This document shows positions 29,025-40,500 of a DNA stretch of 64,000 nucleotides, piece by piece; the first letter of the stretch is position 1; every line of letters begins with the position of its first letter. The position numbers and the translations under genes are program-made. The DNA comes from Nosema muscidifuracis (lineage: Eukaryota > Microsporidia > Nosematidae): positions 558,001 through 622,000 of the forward strand of contig JAIOKI010000005.1 of the NCBI GenBank assembly GCA_028335825.1. The letters run 5' to 3'. The notes below the pieces were generated by a model, which was given only the letters and a program-made list of their open reading frames with translations, had not been told where the DNA came from and did no database searches.

Positions 29025-30176
29025 CTAATAAAAGTAATTTATTAAAATCCTATCACTTTCATATTTCATATTTCCGTTAATGTAGACTATTTTAATATTT
29101 TTAATATCTTCCTCTATCATATTTTGTATATTAAAATAGAAAGATATTTTATCAGGTGAAGTTGTATATTCGTAAAAAGGTACTAAAGAATCTCTGTCAC
29201 TTAGAATTTTCACTTTTTTTATAAATGAATATGGAAGATCTTTAGTATCAATAGATACTTTAACACAAGCCAATGAAACAATTTCATTTAACATGATGTT
29301 ATTATAAGAAATCATAAATTTATATTTTGGGTTTATATAAAGACGTAAAATATTCAGTATATCCATAAAAAGATACCATTTAAGATGTTTCTTTTGTATT
29401 TCCTTACAATTAATATTTTCATTATCAAAATATAATTTCCATTCAGTATTGATCCAATTCAAATAAAAATCATCAACTATCTCATTAAATACTTTCAAAA
29501 CCTCTTTAAAAGATTCATAAAAATCATTATCGATACTATTTCGAATTTTATTCAATGTTTCATATAAAAGAAAATAATTTCTATTAAAAAATATTAGCAT
29601 GTAATTATTTTCCCTTAAGAGGTTATAAATTCCATTCGATGATTTATCTAAAAGATCTTTTTCTATTTCCAATAATTTTGATTTAAAATTAATACCATCT
29701 TTTAAGAAAGGAACAAAGTGTTCAGTAAAGTTCAAGTTAAAAAGAGTTTCTATATCTGAATTGATTGTTCTAAATTTTTTATATAAGCATGAAGTACTTA
29801 AATCTTCTGTTAATAAAATTGGTGCTGAAAAAATGAAATTATTTTTTTCGTCTAAAGGAATACCCATTAGAATATTAGATACACACATATTATCACCTTT
29901 AAAAAATGCATCATCAAGACAAACTAAAAATCTATCTTTTTTTTCAATACCACTTGATTTATATTCGCATGATCCAATAATTTCATTTTTATTGTTCTTT
30001 ATTTCGGAAAAGCTTATCTCATTTCTGTACTTAATATTGTATCTATTATTAAGAATCGAATTATTAAATGGATTCGATAAAGGAACATTTAAACAAAAAG
30101 ATGTACTTATTGTTGTATCTAAATTTTTCAATTCTAAAGATTCTGTAAATTGAAGAAGTAGGACTGTTAGATACAT
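29025..30176 (-). CDS. Secreted-type protein, paralogue of 15466-16566
   Basis: This 383-residue protein has a signal-peptide-like start (MYLTVLLLQFTES). An upstream in-frame ATG (30215) would add a charged 13-residue leader. The start at 30176 is preferred for two reasons: a GGG signal (CCC at 30186-30188 on the plus strand) lies nine bases upstream, and from this Met the first 32 residues align without a gap to the gene at 15466-16566. Further matches are the LFMDILNILRL helix, LAC, and a C-terminal block ending KIVYINGNMKYESDR. The family is unknown outside this window to me. Its function is not known; secretion or surface exposure is inferred. Confidence 0.75.
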   Translation of the reverse strand: MYLTVLLLQFTESLELKNLDTTISTSFCLNVPLSNPFNNSILNNRYNIKYRNEISFSEIKNNKNEIIGSCEYKSSGIEKKDRFLVCLDDAFFKGDNMCVSNILMGIPLDEKNNFIFSAPILLTEDLSTSCLYKKFRTINSDIETLFNLNFTEHFVPFLKDGINFKSKLLEIEKDLLDKSSNGIYNLLRENNYMLIFFNRNYFLLYETLNKIRNSIDNDFYESFKEVLKVFNEIVDDFYLNWINTEWKLYFDNENINCKEIQKKHLKWYLFMDILNILRLYINPKYKFMISYNNIMLNEIVSLACVKVSIDTKDLPYSFIKKVKILSDRDSLVPFYEYTTSPDKISFYFNIQNMIEEDIKNIKIVYINGNMKYESDRILINYFY

Positions 30177-32277
30177 TTCTTTATACCCATAATAATTTTT
30201 TTTTATATTTTTCAATTAATTAAAAATGCGAATTTTTTAATAATTGAAAATGTATTTTTTATAACCGTTTAATTAGTAAGTGATACGTATTTTTTCAATA
30301 ATTATAAAAATATATTTTTTTTATAATTGTTTAATTAAAAAATGCTGATTTTTCATTATTTATAAATTCATTTTTTTATGATCCGCTTCTTAATTACTAA
30401 TACGTATTTTTAAATAATTAATAAATATATATTTTTATTATAAATGATTATAAAAATACTAAAATGTTTTGAATAGGATTTATAAAATTTAATTATATCA
30501 ATAAATTGTTTTTTTTTCGAATTTTTAATTTATTGAATTGTTTGGGATTTGATCTAAATGATTTTTAATTACAATACTATTTATTATGTAATAAATCATG
30601 TATGTTTTGCATAAAATACAAACGAAATGAAAAAAATGAATTCTTCTATTTTTGAGAAAGTAAAAGTTAACAAATATAAATTATGGTTTTATAATTTTAA
30701 ATATATTAATATCCCTAAAAAAATTAGAAATTACTTTATCCAACAAATAGTAGCTAATAAATGGGTTGAGATTAAAGTGAATAAAACCATCAAAATAGAT
30801 ATATTAAATTATATATATTAGTCGTTGATGAAAAGAATTACTAATAGTTTTTACTTAACTTATTAAACTGGAATAAAGTGATAAAATATGATGTATTGGT
30901 GAATATATTAGGATTAATACGTGGAGTTAACAAAAATAATATTGTATGTCATAAATAATATAATACGACTTAATATCATAAAAAATACAGAAAATTGTTT
31001 GAAGTTTCTAAACAAATCTAAGTGTACTTAATTTAGTCACTTTAAGAATACTCTTGAGAGTATATCGATAAAGTACAAAAGAGAGGAAAGAAAGTAATAA
31101 TAAAATATTACTGGTTGAGATAATGTGTGATACAGCAGGTATTTATAGTATATTATCACGATAAACCCCAAGAAATAATATCAACCCTCAAATAAATTAA
31201 ATTTTTAAAATTAATGACTACCATCATAGTTAAAGATATCTATCAAGATGAGAAGACCCAATTAAAAAATTTCTTATTTTTTTTTCAGAAAAAAATTTAA
31301 GGGTCTAAGAATTTTGGTACAAATTTTTTAAAAAAATATCAATTTAAAAAATAAATGTAATTTTTTTAATCAATAATTTGTATGTATGAATAAAAATATT
31401 ATTAACTATAAGCAATTTCTCATTATTTGGGAATATTAAAAATTGATCATACTTCTATATATTACATAATACAAAAAAATTTAAGCCAATTCACCATTTA
31501 AACCTTTATTAAATAATAGAATATAACATTTTCTATAAGTGCTTGACATAAATTGGAGTTTTTCAAATAATAGAATATAACATTTTCTTATAAATCAAAA
31601 ATAATATTTTATAGAAGAATTAATAGACTATAACTATAAAACTTTAATTAGATTTGATTACAAACCTAATTCTATATTATTAATGTATTTGAAAGTAGAT
31701 TAAAATAATTAATTACTTAAATCTTTTAAAGTTATGCCATTTATCATTTTTATTTAAATTCGAATTTTGATTTGTTCTTTCCAGTTTTAGATTTTTTTAA
31801 ATTTTTCATGGTCAGAATTTTAAAAGTATTCTTTGGATTATCCATAAGCCTATTTTTAATTATATTATACAATTTATAATACTTGTAATATTATTATGTC
31901 GTTCAATTCGGTATTTTAAATTGTGATTTTAATGAGATTAGCAAAAAGTCATATTTTAAATGATATTATAATATAAATAATATCTAGGGCTTTCCATTTG
32001 AAAAGGATTGAACTGTATTGCAAAAAATGTAATAATTGTTTTTAAAAACAGAATATATTCAAATTTTAAAAAATTTTTATGTCAAGCGATGAGACTTATC
32101 TGAAGAAATGGTGATAATTTTATAAGTCACATAAATTAAGTACTACTAACTTATGAATAAATCTGAAAAATATCCAATAAAGTGATATTCAAATTATTGT
32201 TTATTTAAGATAATGCAAGTTAAATGTTATTTTTTATAAAAAAATGATTCATCTCACAACAATAACATAAATAAGGT
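30177..32277. other. Intergenic, about 2.1 kb, with one folded RNA candidate
   Basis: The left part has repeated AATTATTAAAAATGCG-like decayed units (30225-30440). A 64-codon frame at 30627-30821 lacks a start signal and a family match. A GC-richer foldable segment at 31024-31186 is listed separately. The remainder is AT-rich without recognisable content. Confidence 0.5.
31024..31186 (+). ncRNA. Candidate structured RNA (possibly RNase P/MRP-like)
   Basis: Five perfect stems fall in 163 bases. Stem 31024-31029/31071-31076 (GTACTT/AAGTAC) encloses hairpin 31048-31054/31057-31063 (ATACTCT/AGAGTAT). Next is hairpin 31093-31099/31106-31112 (AGTAATA/TATTACT). Stem 31113-31118/31181-31186 (GGTTGA/TCAACC) encloses 31119-31124/31152-31157 (GATAAT/ATTATC) and a small ATAC/GTAT hairpin. 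GAGGAAAG at 31083-31090 equals the core of the RNase P RNA conserved region I, but no matching region V was identified. The AT-rich background makes some pairing likely by chance; the nested order and the local GC rise are the support. Strand is uncertain because stems work on both. Confidence 0.35.
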
Positions 32278-33615
32278 TTAATTTTCTTCTTCGTAAATTA
32301 TTGCTTCGAAATAATTTGTTATTGTCACTTTTACGTTACATAAATGACATTTTAATTTTAAATTATTAAAATATTCATTCATCAATTGTTTTCCTATAAA
32401 ATGACCACAAGATAGTCTAAAACATCTACCCAATAAACCTTTACTATCATCTGATGGCTTCTTAAAATTATATGTTATTAAATCGCAAACAGTAGTAAAT
32501 GAATGTAATTTACCTTCTTTAATATTATTTTGAATAAGTTCATTCATTTCCTTTGATGAGTCACATGTATCTTTAAGGTAATCAAGAATATAATCTAACG
32601 AAAATGGTTCTATCATTATAATTTCAATACTTGTATTAAAATCATCAGTTTTTTTGATTTTTATTACTATACCTTTTTTCATTAGCGCGCTATAATAAAA
32701 AATTCTACTAATTAATATATTTGCGTAACTATCCTCTAAAATTATTTCTTTATTTAGTAAATAATTTAAACTATTTATCTTATTTACTCCTAAAAATATT
32801 CTTGATCGTTCTTCTGAATTAGTATAATATGTTTTAGTTTTTTGATTATAATTTTTATACATTGAACTAAGAAGCGAGCTTGAAATTGAAAAATATCCGT
32901 CATGCTTTTGATTTGTATATAAATAAGTCTCATTTGGAAATCTTTCAATACAAAAGATTTCTTCAATCAAATTAAAACGAGGACAATATTCATACAAATC
33001 AACGAGTAATATTTTTTGACAATTTTTCTGAATTATATCGAAACAAAATGAAAAATGTAAAATTTCGAAAATCAAGATCTTGTCAATAAGATCAGTTTTT
33101 TCAAATAATAATTCATTTTTTTTATTTGTAAAAAAGGACTTGATTTTTTCGTACAATATTGGACTTATTTTGTATTTCTTGTTTATAGGAAGTTTCTCAT
33201 GAAAAAAATCATCAGAAAAATACATTAGATTTTTATAAAAGTTTATATCATAAGTTGATAACTCAGTAAGTCTAGTCATGAAATTTGAAAGGATTACAGA
33301 CTCATAATAAATTAAATTAAGATTATCATTTAAAATATAACTTCCATTCATCAATTCTTTTAATTGATATAATGTATTATCTGTTATAATATCATATACC
33401 CTCTTAAGACTACCAAACAAAGCTATAATTTTCCATTTGACATTTTTATCTCCTTCAAATATTTTTAGAAAAAGATCTTTATTGATTAAATAATGATTTT
33501 GGTTTATAACATTTTCTAAAGTTTCTAATATTGATAAATTTGAATCATCTTCTTTATTAAGTATTGTATTAGAAACAAAAGCATAATATAAAATATATAA
33601 ACTTGATAATTTCAT
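32278..33615 (-). CDS. Protein with GID/CTLH (Rmd5-type) degenerate RING end
   Basis: In this 445-residue protein, residues 398-426 (C-x4-C-x-H-x17-C-x2-C, with LSCGHF, an LMNEYFNN helix and KLKCHLC) closely match the degenerate RING of Rmd5/RMND5, the E3 subunit of the GID/CTLH ubiquitin ligase. There the equivalent is VCGH, a DALNKMFN helix, and KLKCPYC. The rest is helical and unrecognised; no LisH or CTLH motif was matched. The N-terminus (MKLSSLYILYYAFVSN) is hydrophobic and could be a signal peptide or simply a buried helix. If secreted, it would be an unusual candidate effector. The CCC signal (GGG at 33618-33620 on the plus strand) is two bases before the ATG. Confidence 0.7.
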   Translation of the reverse strand: MKLSSLYILYYAFVSNTILNKEDDSNLSILETLENVINQNHYLINKDLFLKIFEGDKNVKWKIIALFGSLKRVYDIITDNTLYQLKELMNGSYILNDNLNLIYYESVILSNFMTRLTELSTYDINFYKNLMYFSDDFFHEKLPINKKYKISPILYEKIKSFFTNKKNELLFEKTDLIDKILIFEILHFSFCFDIIQKNCQKILLVDLYEYCPRFNLIEEIFCIERFPNETYLYTNQKHDGYFSISSSLLSSMYKNYNQKTKTYYTNSEERSRIFLGVNKINSLNYLLNKEIILEDSYANILISRIFYYSALMKKGIVIKIKKTDDFNTSIEIIMIEPFSLDYILDYLKDTCDSSKEMNELIQNNIKEGKLHSFTTVCDLITYNFKKPSDDSKGLLGRCFRLSCGHFIGKQLMNEYFNNLKLKCHLCNVKVTITNYFEAIIYEEEN

Positions 33616-36350
33616 ATGGGTTTTTAAAAATTTTAAATATATAAATTAAATTTTATAATATGATAATTTATATTTAAATTGATTTAATTTTTTAATATGG
33701 TAAACTTTTCTTTTAACTTATATAAAATCTTTTTTTAATCTATTTGACAAATATTTTTTAAGTACTTAAATTAAAGAAATTTGTTTTAAATTATAAAAAA
33801 TATTGCAATAAAAAATTAAAATTTTATTACTTGATATTTTATTATTTTGAAACTATTAAATTAAAATTTATTTTATAATAATTATCCTTAAAAAACTAGT
33901 ATTTTATTCATAAATGACTATAAAATTTCATTTCTTAAAGGAAACCAAATCTAAATAAAGATAGTTAAATTTATATGCATAATGAGAAAAGTGATCTATA
34001 ATAATATTTTTTTCTAGTAGATAAGATTATTCATAAATCTATCAGATAATTTTTATTATTATTTAATTTATAACAAATTTATAAATGAACAAATATTTGA
34101 TTGTATATTCTATATTAAAATTATTTCATTGATAGTTTTTTACTGACTAATTTATAGATAATCATTTGAATAAAATAACCTAAAAAAGAGATTATTATAT
34201 TTTAAAAGGATACAACAATGAAATTTATTTACTCGTTTATTTTTATGGATAAAATTTTCCATCTGATTAAATCTTTTAAAAATAATCCATTGTAAATTTC
34301 AAAAAAATAAAATTTTTATTCTGAAAGCCATAATTCTAACCTACGCTGGAGCTGATGCTCGTTGCTTTGATAATGTTTGAATTATTAAAGGTATTTATTT
34401 ATTATAAAATTTTTATTAAATCTATAATGTAGCATATATTAGAATAATAAATATTTTCATAAGCTAAATACCAAATTAAATTTTTTAAAGGTTGAAATTT
34501 TAATAATAGCTTCTAAATTAAATTGATAATAAGCGATCTTAAATTCTTATCAAACAACGAAAAAACATTCTAAATCATAATTAAAGATAAATCTCTATTT
34601 TAATGGTCGGACTAAAATCAATTTGATAAAAATTATAATAGCTTGCCAGAGGTATAAAATTAACAAGAGGTCATCTTGCTATTATAGAAGATGAAAAAGA
34701 GAAATTTAAGTAAAAATTGGTTGTTAAGATGTTAAAAAGAAGAAAGACAAAATTTAAAGCGAATAAAAATTAATTAAAATAATAATGAACACATATTTTC
34801 ACTATTAATTATTATATACATTAAATAAGATAAATAAAGTATTTTAATAAATTAATTAGTCAGTTATTGAATAAAAATATTTTATATTAACATCTTATAA
34901 AGAAAAGCGTTATTTATAAAATGACTAATTAAGAATATAAAAATTATATTAATAGAATAATACTTTAGTTATTTAAAGAAATTAAAATTATTAATGGTAT
35001 ACATAAAAGAACTGAATCTGATAAGGTACTTTCGAAGATATAATTATTTTTAAGAAAAAATAGATTGATTAGTATTTTTATATTTACAAATACAATAAGT
35101 GGAAAAAACATCCTGAAATTTTTCAAGTTATCATTGATAGTTATAAAATGGCTTTAAAAATATATTCAAGAATAAAATTACTTTTATATGTTGAGAGACT
35201 GAATCATACTCTAATAAAAGAAATTAAATTATTTCTATTGTAATGAAAAGTTTGAAGTAGATCATTTAACAGCAAAGTTTGATTTAATGACTTAAAGATT
35301 ACATAAGAAGGTATTGAGATAGAAATATCTACAAAAATATGAATAAACAGAGGTTTTTATAGATGAATATAATTGGAGAGCATTTAGTTTAAAATGCAAT
35401 TGCTGATAAAAATGTTAAAATAGGTTTGTCGTCTATTTTAGACTAGAAGTAAAGTCAAATAAAAAAATATAATTTTTTTAATCGAGCAGAAGGAAAATAT
35501 ATGAACGTAATAAGATCGATATATCTTAAACTGCATAAATTAAATAAAGAATTAATAAGAACTACAGATTTTTTAAGTCGATAAATTAATATAAAAATCA
35601 AAGACTTAGTTTAACGTTGACGATCTAATGAAAGCTCATGTACAATACAGAAAAATGTTGAGGAACTCCGTGAGAGTATAAATCACGAGCTAAAAAAATT
35701 AATAAAAATAATATTTGGTTGTAATTGAAAGGGAAAAGGTTTCATTATGTGCATTAAGTAAAGGAATTCATTCATAGAGAAAAATAATGAGTATCGTGAC
35801 TATTTAAATAAAGACAATCGATTACTTAACAAATCTATATGAAGAATATGGTCTTATGATACTTAAATCTTCATATTTACAGAATTACGGACTAAACGTA
35901 ATTAAAATTATTTAATTTAGAAAATGTATAGCGAATTTATCTATCATTGACAAGCTTATAAAAAAGATCGCGATTGTAAAAGTTTTGATAACTCAAAAAG
36001 GGATATAAGTATTATCATATTGCTTCGATCATAAATATAATTCAAGTATTAAAACGATCTGGTTACATGGATAAAATAAAAAACTTAAGATTTACCTTAC
36101 CGAGTTATATGTTTATAAAAAATTCATAAAGAACTTAAAAATGAGAAGAGATACTGAGGAACATAAGATTGATAGATCGATGAAATTGAAGATGTTTTCC
36201 CAAGTACAGAATAATTAAGAAACGAAAAATATATCATTTTAATTTTTTGATAATTTTATTAACTCTTATATTATAAACTTTCGTAAGTAAAAATGTTTTT
36301 AAATTAATTTAGCACATTTATTACTAATTTAATTTTTTATAAGGATATTT
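33616..36350. other. Gene-poor region; possible relict of a gene or mobile element
   Basis: 33616-34320 is plain AT-rich spacer. The 62-base dispersed element, copy 2, is at 34321-34382. From about 34900 to 36240 the sequence is less AT-rich and more complex than usual spacer but has no long open frame. It may be a decayed gene or mobile element; the family could not be recognised. No CCC/GGG signal with a usable frame was found. Confidence 0.4.
34321..34382 (+). repeat. Dispersed 62-base element, copy 2
   Basis: It begins CTGAAAGCCATAA and is about 82% identical to 18114-18175. This is the GC-richer copy and may be nearer to the ancestral form. Confidence 0.6.
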
Positions 36351-36494
36351 TCATAAAAAAATAAGTTTAGTCTAAAAATTTAATAAGGCATATTAAAGTT
36401 AATTTGAATTATTCTGTATTTTCAATAAAAAATAAGTTTAGTCTAAAAATTTAATAAGGCATATTAAAGTTAATTTGAATTATTCTGTATTTTC
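36351..36494. repeat. 71-base tandem duplication at a gene's 3' end
   Basis: Two copies are offset by 71 bases (for example 36361-36423 and 36432-36494, identical over 63 bases). The right copy contains the last codons and stop of the zinc-finger gene (minus strand); the left copy lies in its 3' flank. Confidence 0.93.
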
Positions 36495-37586
36495 TGGATG
36501 ATTATGGGCTAAGTGATAGTTCAGTCCATTTTTATTCTTATATTTCTTTCGACATGATTTAACTGGACAATTAAAGGGCTTTACTATATTTATTTTATCA
36601 TCAGAATGTACAAATCGGATATGGTAATTTAATCCATTCTTGCTGGTAAATTTACTTCCACAAAGATCACATGAGAAATCTTTTTTTAAATTCTTTCTTT
36701 TATTCCGCTTATTAATTTTAGTCATTTTTATTTCTCCTTTTTCATCTAATGTAACTATTCTAGTAGGATCATTCAAATTATTCTCTATTTTATCTTTTTC
36801 AATTTTATTATTAGCTTCATCTTCTTGTGAATTTACAATTAAACTATCATTATATAAATTAGCTTCTTCTTTTTTTATTAAATTATCTCTCGCTTTAATT
36901 TTATAATTTTTTTTTAATGTGGGCACAATCTTGATATTAGTCTGATTATCAACGCTTAACCTAAAAAGATATTTATCGTCATTTTTTGAAGATTTAACAC
37001 CATTTTTAGTAGCAGTGACAATCTTTCTCTTTTTCTTCTGATTGGCCACATCGATTTCATTAGCCGAGTCAATATTTTTAGACCTTTCATCGACTTCGGG
37101 TATTGCTGCTTTCCGCTTAGCAGATCTTCGACTCCCCAAAGTCTCGGTCTCTTTTTTTTCACTTATTATACTTACATGTGATGCACTTATATCCTCTTCA
37201 GGATACTCTATACAAGTGCTATCATCATCAAACTGACATACCATATTATATAATTTTTTTTCATAATATTTTGTCAAGTAAGTATAATCTCCTGAATTAA
37301 TATACAATATTAATGCAGATACTAATTCCACATCAGGCTTTGAATTACAATTCTCACATTTGAGAATTCTTTCAAAATATTCCGGTGTTGGAAAAGTATA
37401 ATTTGACTCGGCCTTTGATTTAATCGAAGACTCATATATTCTTAGCAAGTTTTCACTTGCTATTTTTTCTTTATACTTCAATTCTAAATTTTGAAGTTTT
37501 TTTACATCACTTATAACTTTAGGTTTATTGATGCCTCTCTTGAATTTAATTTTCGTACTTAGCTTGCTAATATGTTTATTTGCCAT
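36480..37586 (-). CDS. C2H2 zinc-finger protein, SFP1-like
   Basis: This 368-residue protein is Lys/Asp/Asn-rich and probably disordered for the first 300 residues. Basic NLS-like clusters (KRKAA near 155; KKKRK near 183) fit nuclear import. Two C2H2 fingers end the protein: CDLCG...YHIRFVH (about 303-325) and CPVKSCRKKYKNKNGLNYHLAHNH (about 339-363). The second, with its long C-x4-C spacing and YKNxNGLxYH core, strongly resembles yeast Sfp1, an activator of ribosomal-protein and ribosome-biogenesis genes. CCCC on the coding strand (GGGG at 37591-37594) is four bases before the ATG. The DNA target is inferred, not shown. Confidence 0.82.
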   Translation of the reverse strand: MANKHISKLSTKIKFKRGINKPKVISDVKKLQNLELKYKEKIASENLLRIYESSIKSKAESNYTFPTPEYFERILKCENCNSKPDVELVSALILYINSGDYTYLTKYYEKKLYNMVCQFDDDSTCIEYPEEDISASHVSIISEKKETETLGSRRSAKRKAAIPEVDERSKNIDSANEIDVANQKKKRKIVTATKNGVKSSKNDDKYLFRLSVDNQTNIKIVPTLKKNYKIKARDNLIKKEEANLYNDSLIVNSQEDEANNKIEKDKIENNLNDPTRIVTLDEKGEIKMTKINKRNKRKNLKKDFSCDLCGSKFTSKNGLNYHIRFVHSDDKINIVKPFNCPVKSCRKKYKNKNGLNYHLAHNHPENTE

Positions 37587-40500
37587 TTGAGGGGCTCATG
37601 ACAATCTAATATAAATATGAAATTACTAAACCCAAAATATGATTGAATCTTTAGAAACCAATAAATTGTTTTATTTTGTCATTTAGAGATTTTAGACAGA
37701 TTTTCTTAACAAAATTTTTTAAATTAAGTTAATTTTTCTGATTTAATGCTTTTTTAATTTTATTAAAAATAATTATAAAAACAGTTTGTTAAAAAACAAA
37801 CACATTATAATTTCAAAAATATTTAATTTTTTAATTTTTTTTCGTTTTAAATTATAAAATCATTTTTAATCAAAAATTGAACGAAAAAAATATTACTGAT
37901 TAAGACTTAATATAATCCAATTTTAATCTTTTAATAATCGAATTTTAAATTTTCATTAAATATTTGATGATATAATTAATGATTTTGACATAGTCAAAAT
38001 TTTTTAACTATAAATTTAAGGAGAACAAAAATATATTTTATATAAAATAATTAAATTTCTTCTTAAAAAATATATTTTGTATAAAATAATTAAATTTCTT
38101 CTTAAAAAATATATTTTACATAAAATAATTAAATTTCTTCTTAAAAAATATATTTTAGATAAAATAAATATAAATTGTTCTTATAAAAATCATTTTTAAT
38201 TTGTATCAATGGCTTGAAAAACTAAATTTTTAAATAATTATTTTTTTTAATCAATTCAAAATAAAAATTTTATTAATTTTTGACAGGAATACACTCGCTA
38301 CGAAATATTTCAGAGAAAAATAAATTATTAAGAGTTTGAAATAATAACGTTTAATATTTTCAATAATTTTGAACATAGTAAATAAATGTATTATGATTTA
38401 TAAATATCATTAATATTAGAATAAAAAACATAAAAATGTCACTCATTTCATTGCCTCATGACTCATGAATATTTCAATTATTAGTTTTAAATTGTTAGCT
38501 CAATTATTCTATTAAATTTCTATTATATACAATAAGATCAATAAAATTTATATAATACAGATGATATCTAAAGATATATAATCATATTAAATAATCTTTA
38601 CATTTATTACTGTAATAAAAAGTTTCAGAGTTTTATAATTTCTAATAATCAGTTTAACTTAAAATGAATTTATTATAGTTTTAACTAATTAAAAAAAGAA
38701 ATATTGACAAAAAAATTGAATAATCAAAGTAAAATTATAGTCTTTATATTTTGTAAATACATAATAAATCATAAACTCTAATAGAATGAAAAAATAATTA
38801 AAGAAGTTATCAAATTCGTTAAAAACCCATAATTATCTTCATTTTAGACAATATATTTCATAAGCATAACTACATTTCATATTAAAAACATAACCTATCT
38901 TTATTTTAGACAATAACTACATTTTCAAATATATTTCATAAACATAACTACATTTCATATTAGAAACATAACCTATCTTCATTTTAGACAATAACTACAT
39001 TTTCATATTAGAAACATAACCTACCTTCATTTTATCTTTAACACTTTGACTTATAAACTAAAATAATGAATGATAAAAAAAACTTAAATTTTATGTTTGA
39101 TATTTTCTTAATGCTTTTTTTATTCTCATTTTATCAAACAGCACAATATTTTATATTGAATATTATTACTCAATTTCTTAGTAATAAATTATTTTATATT
39201 TTCACTCTAGGCTTAAATATAGATAGTTTCAATAAATAATATCAAATATTTGATAAGTATAAAATTCAATAAAGTAGTTTCGTTAATTTATTTATTTTTT
39301 TAATATTGTTATTAAAAGATAAATTTATTATATAATAGATTCTAAGATAAGTTTATGAAAGAATTTATTTGAATAACCATAACTAAAACTTATGTATCTT
39401 AAAAGTTAATTAAAAACGGGTTATTTTATTCGTATAGATCTCTTAATGAAATACTACAGATATTTATTTCTAGAAAATTGATCATTTTTGTATTTAATTT
39501 ATTAACAGTATTATATTATAAGTAAAAGTCGTAATATACTTTCTAGAAAAATATATTTAAGATTTTAACAAAGTAGTAGGTTATTTATAAATTGAATATT
39601 TTAATAAAGTAGTAGGTTGTTTAAAAATTGAATATTTTAACAAAGTATTAGGTTATTTATAAATTGAATATTTTACAAAGTAGTAAGTGATTCATATTAT
39701 AAAATATTAAATATAATATTTTTATAATCACTAATCATTAAAATATAAGATTTCTACTTATAATCTGATACATTTATCATATTAAAAAATGTACTGTGGT
39801 AAATTAAAATATCAAAATCTTTTTTGAATAGAAAAATAAAAGGACTTACTCCTTTAATTTATATGAAAAAGAATAATAAAACTTAATTTGTTATTAAATA
39901 ATTAAGAATACTAGTTTTTATTAGATAATTATTCAAAATTAATAAATATTATCAAATTTACTTTAATAATGAGTCATTGATTATACTTTTATAAAGAAAA
40001 TATAATTTAGTAATAAATAAACAATCTTATAATATTTTATTATTAACTTTATATGAATGACCTATCATAAATTTAATAATAATATAGTTTATAGAAAATC
40101 TTATAATTAGTAAAATAAAATTAATCTTCGAATTCTTAATGATTAAGTTAAATGTTAAAGTTTATTAATAAATATAAGTATTTTATATGACTTAAGATAG
40201 ATGAACTATTTTAATGCTTAATTAGTATGATAATATAAAAGTTTATATTAATACTAAAAAACTTAAAGTAATAATTAAGGATTTAAAATGTCACTACATA
40301 TATCAAAGTTCTTATTAAAATATATTTTACACAAAAGCTTTATGATTTATATAGAGGTACAATTACAATATTTAAATAATAATAGACAGTTTATTATACC
40401 TATTAAATTACACATACATTAAATTATACTAATATTAAATTATCATATATTAAATTATACCTATTAAATTATCATATATTAAATCATACCTATTAAATCA

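Noticed and set aside
30627-30821. 64-codon plus-strand frame
   Set aside because: No start signal and no family; Lys/Ile/Asn composition as in random spacer.
31214-31300. 28-codon frame after a CCC near 31184
   Set aside because: The signal is 28 bases away, the frame is very short, and the CCC is part of the folded RNA candidate.
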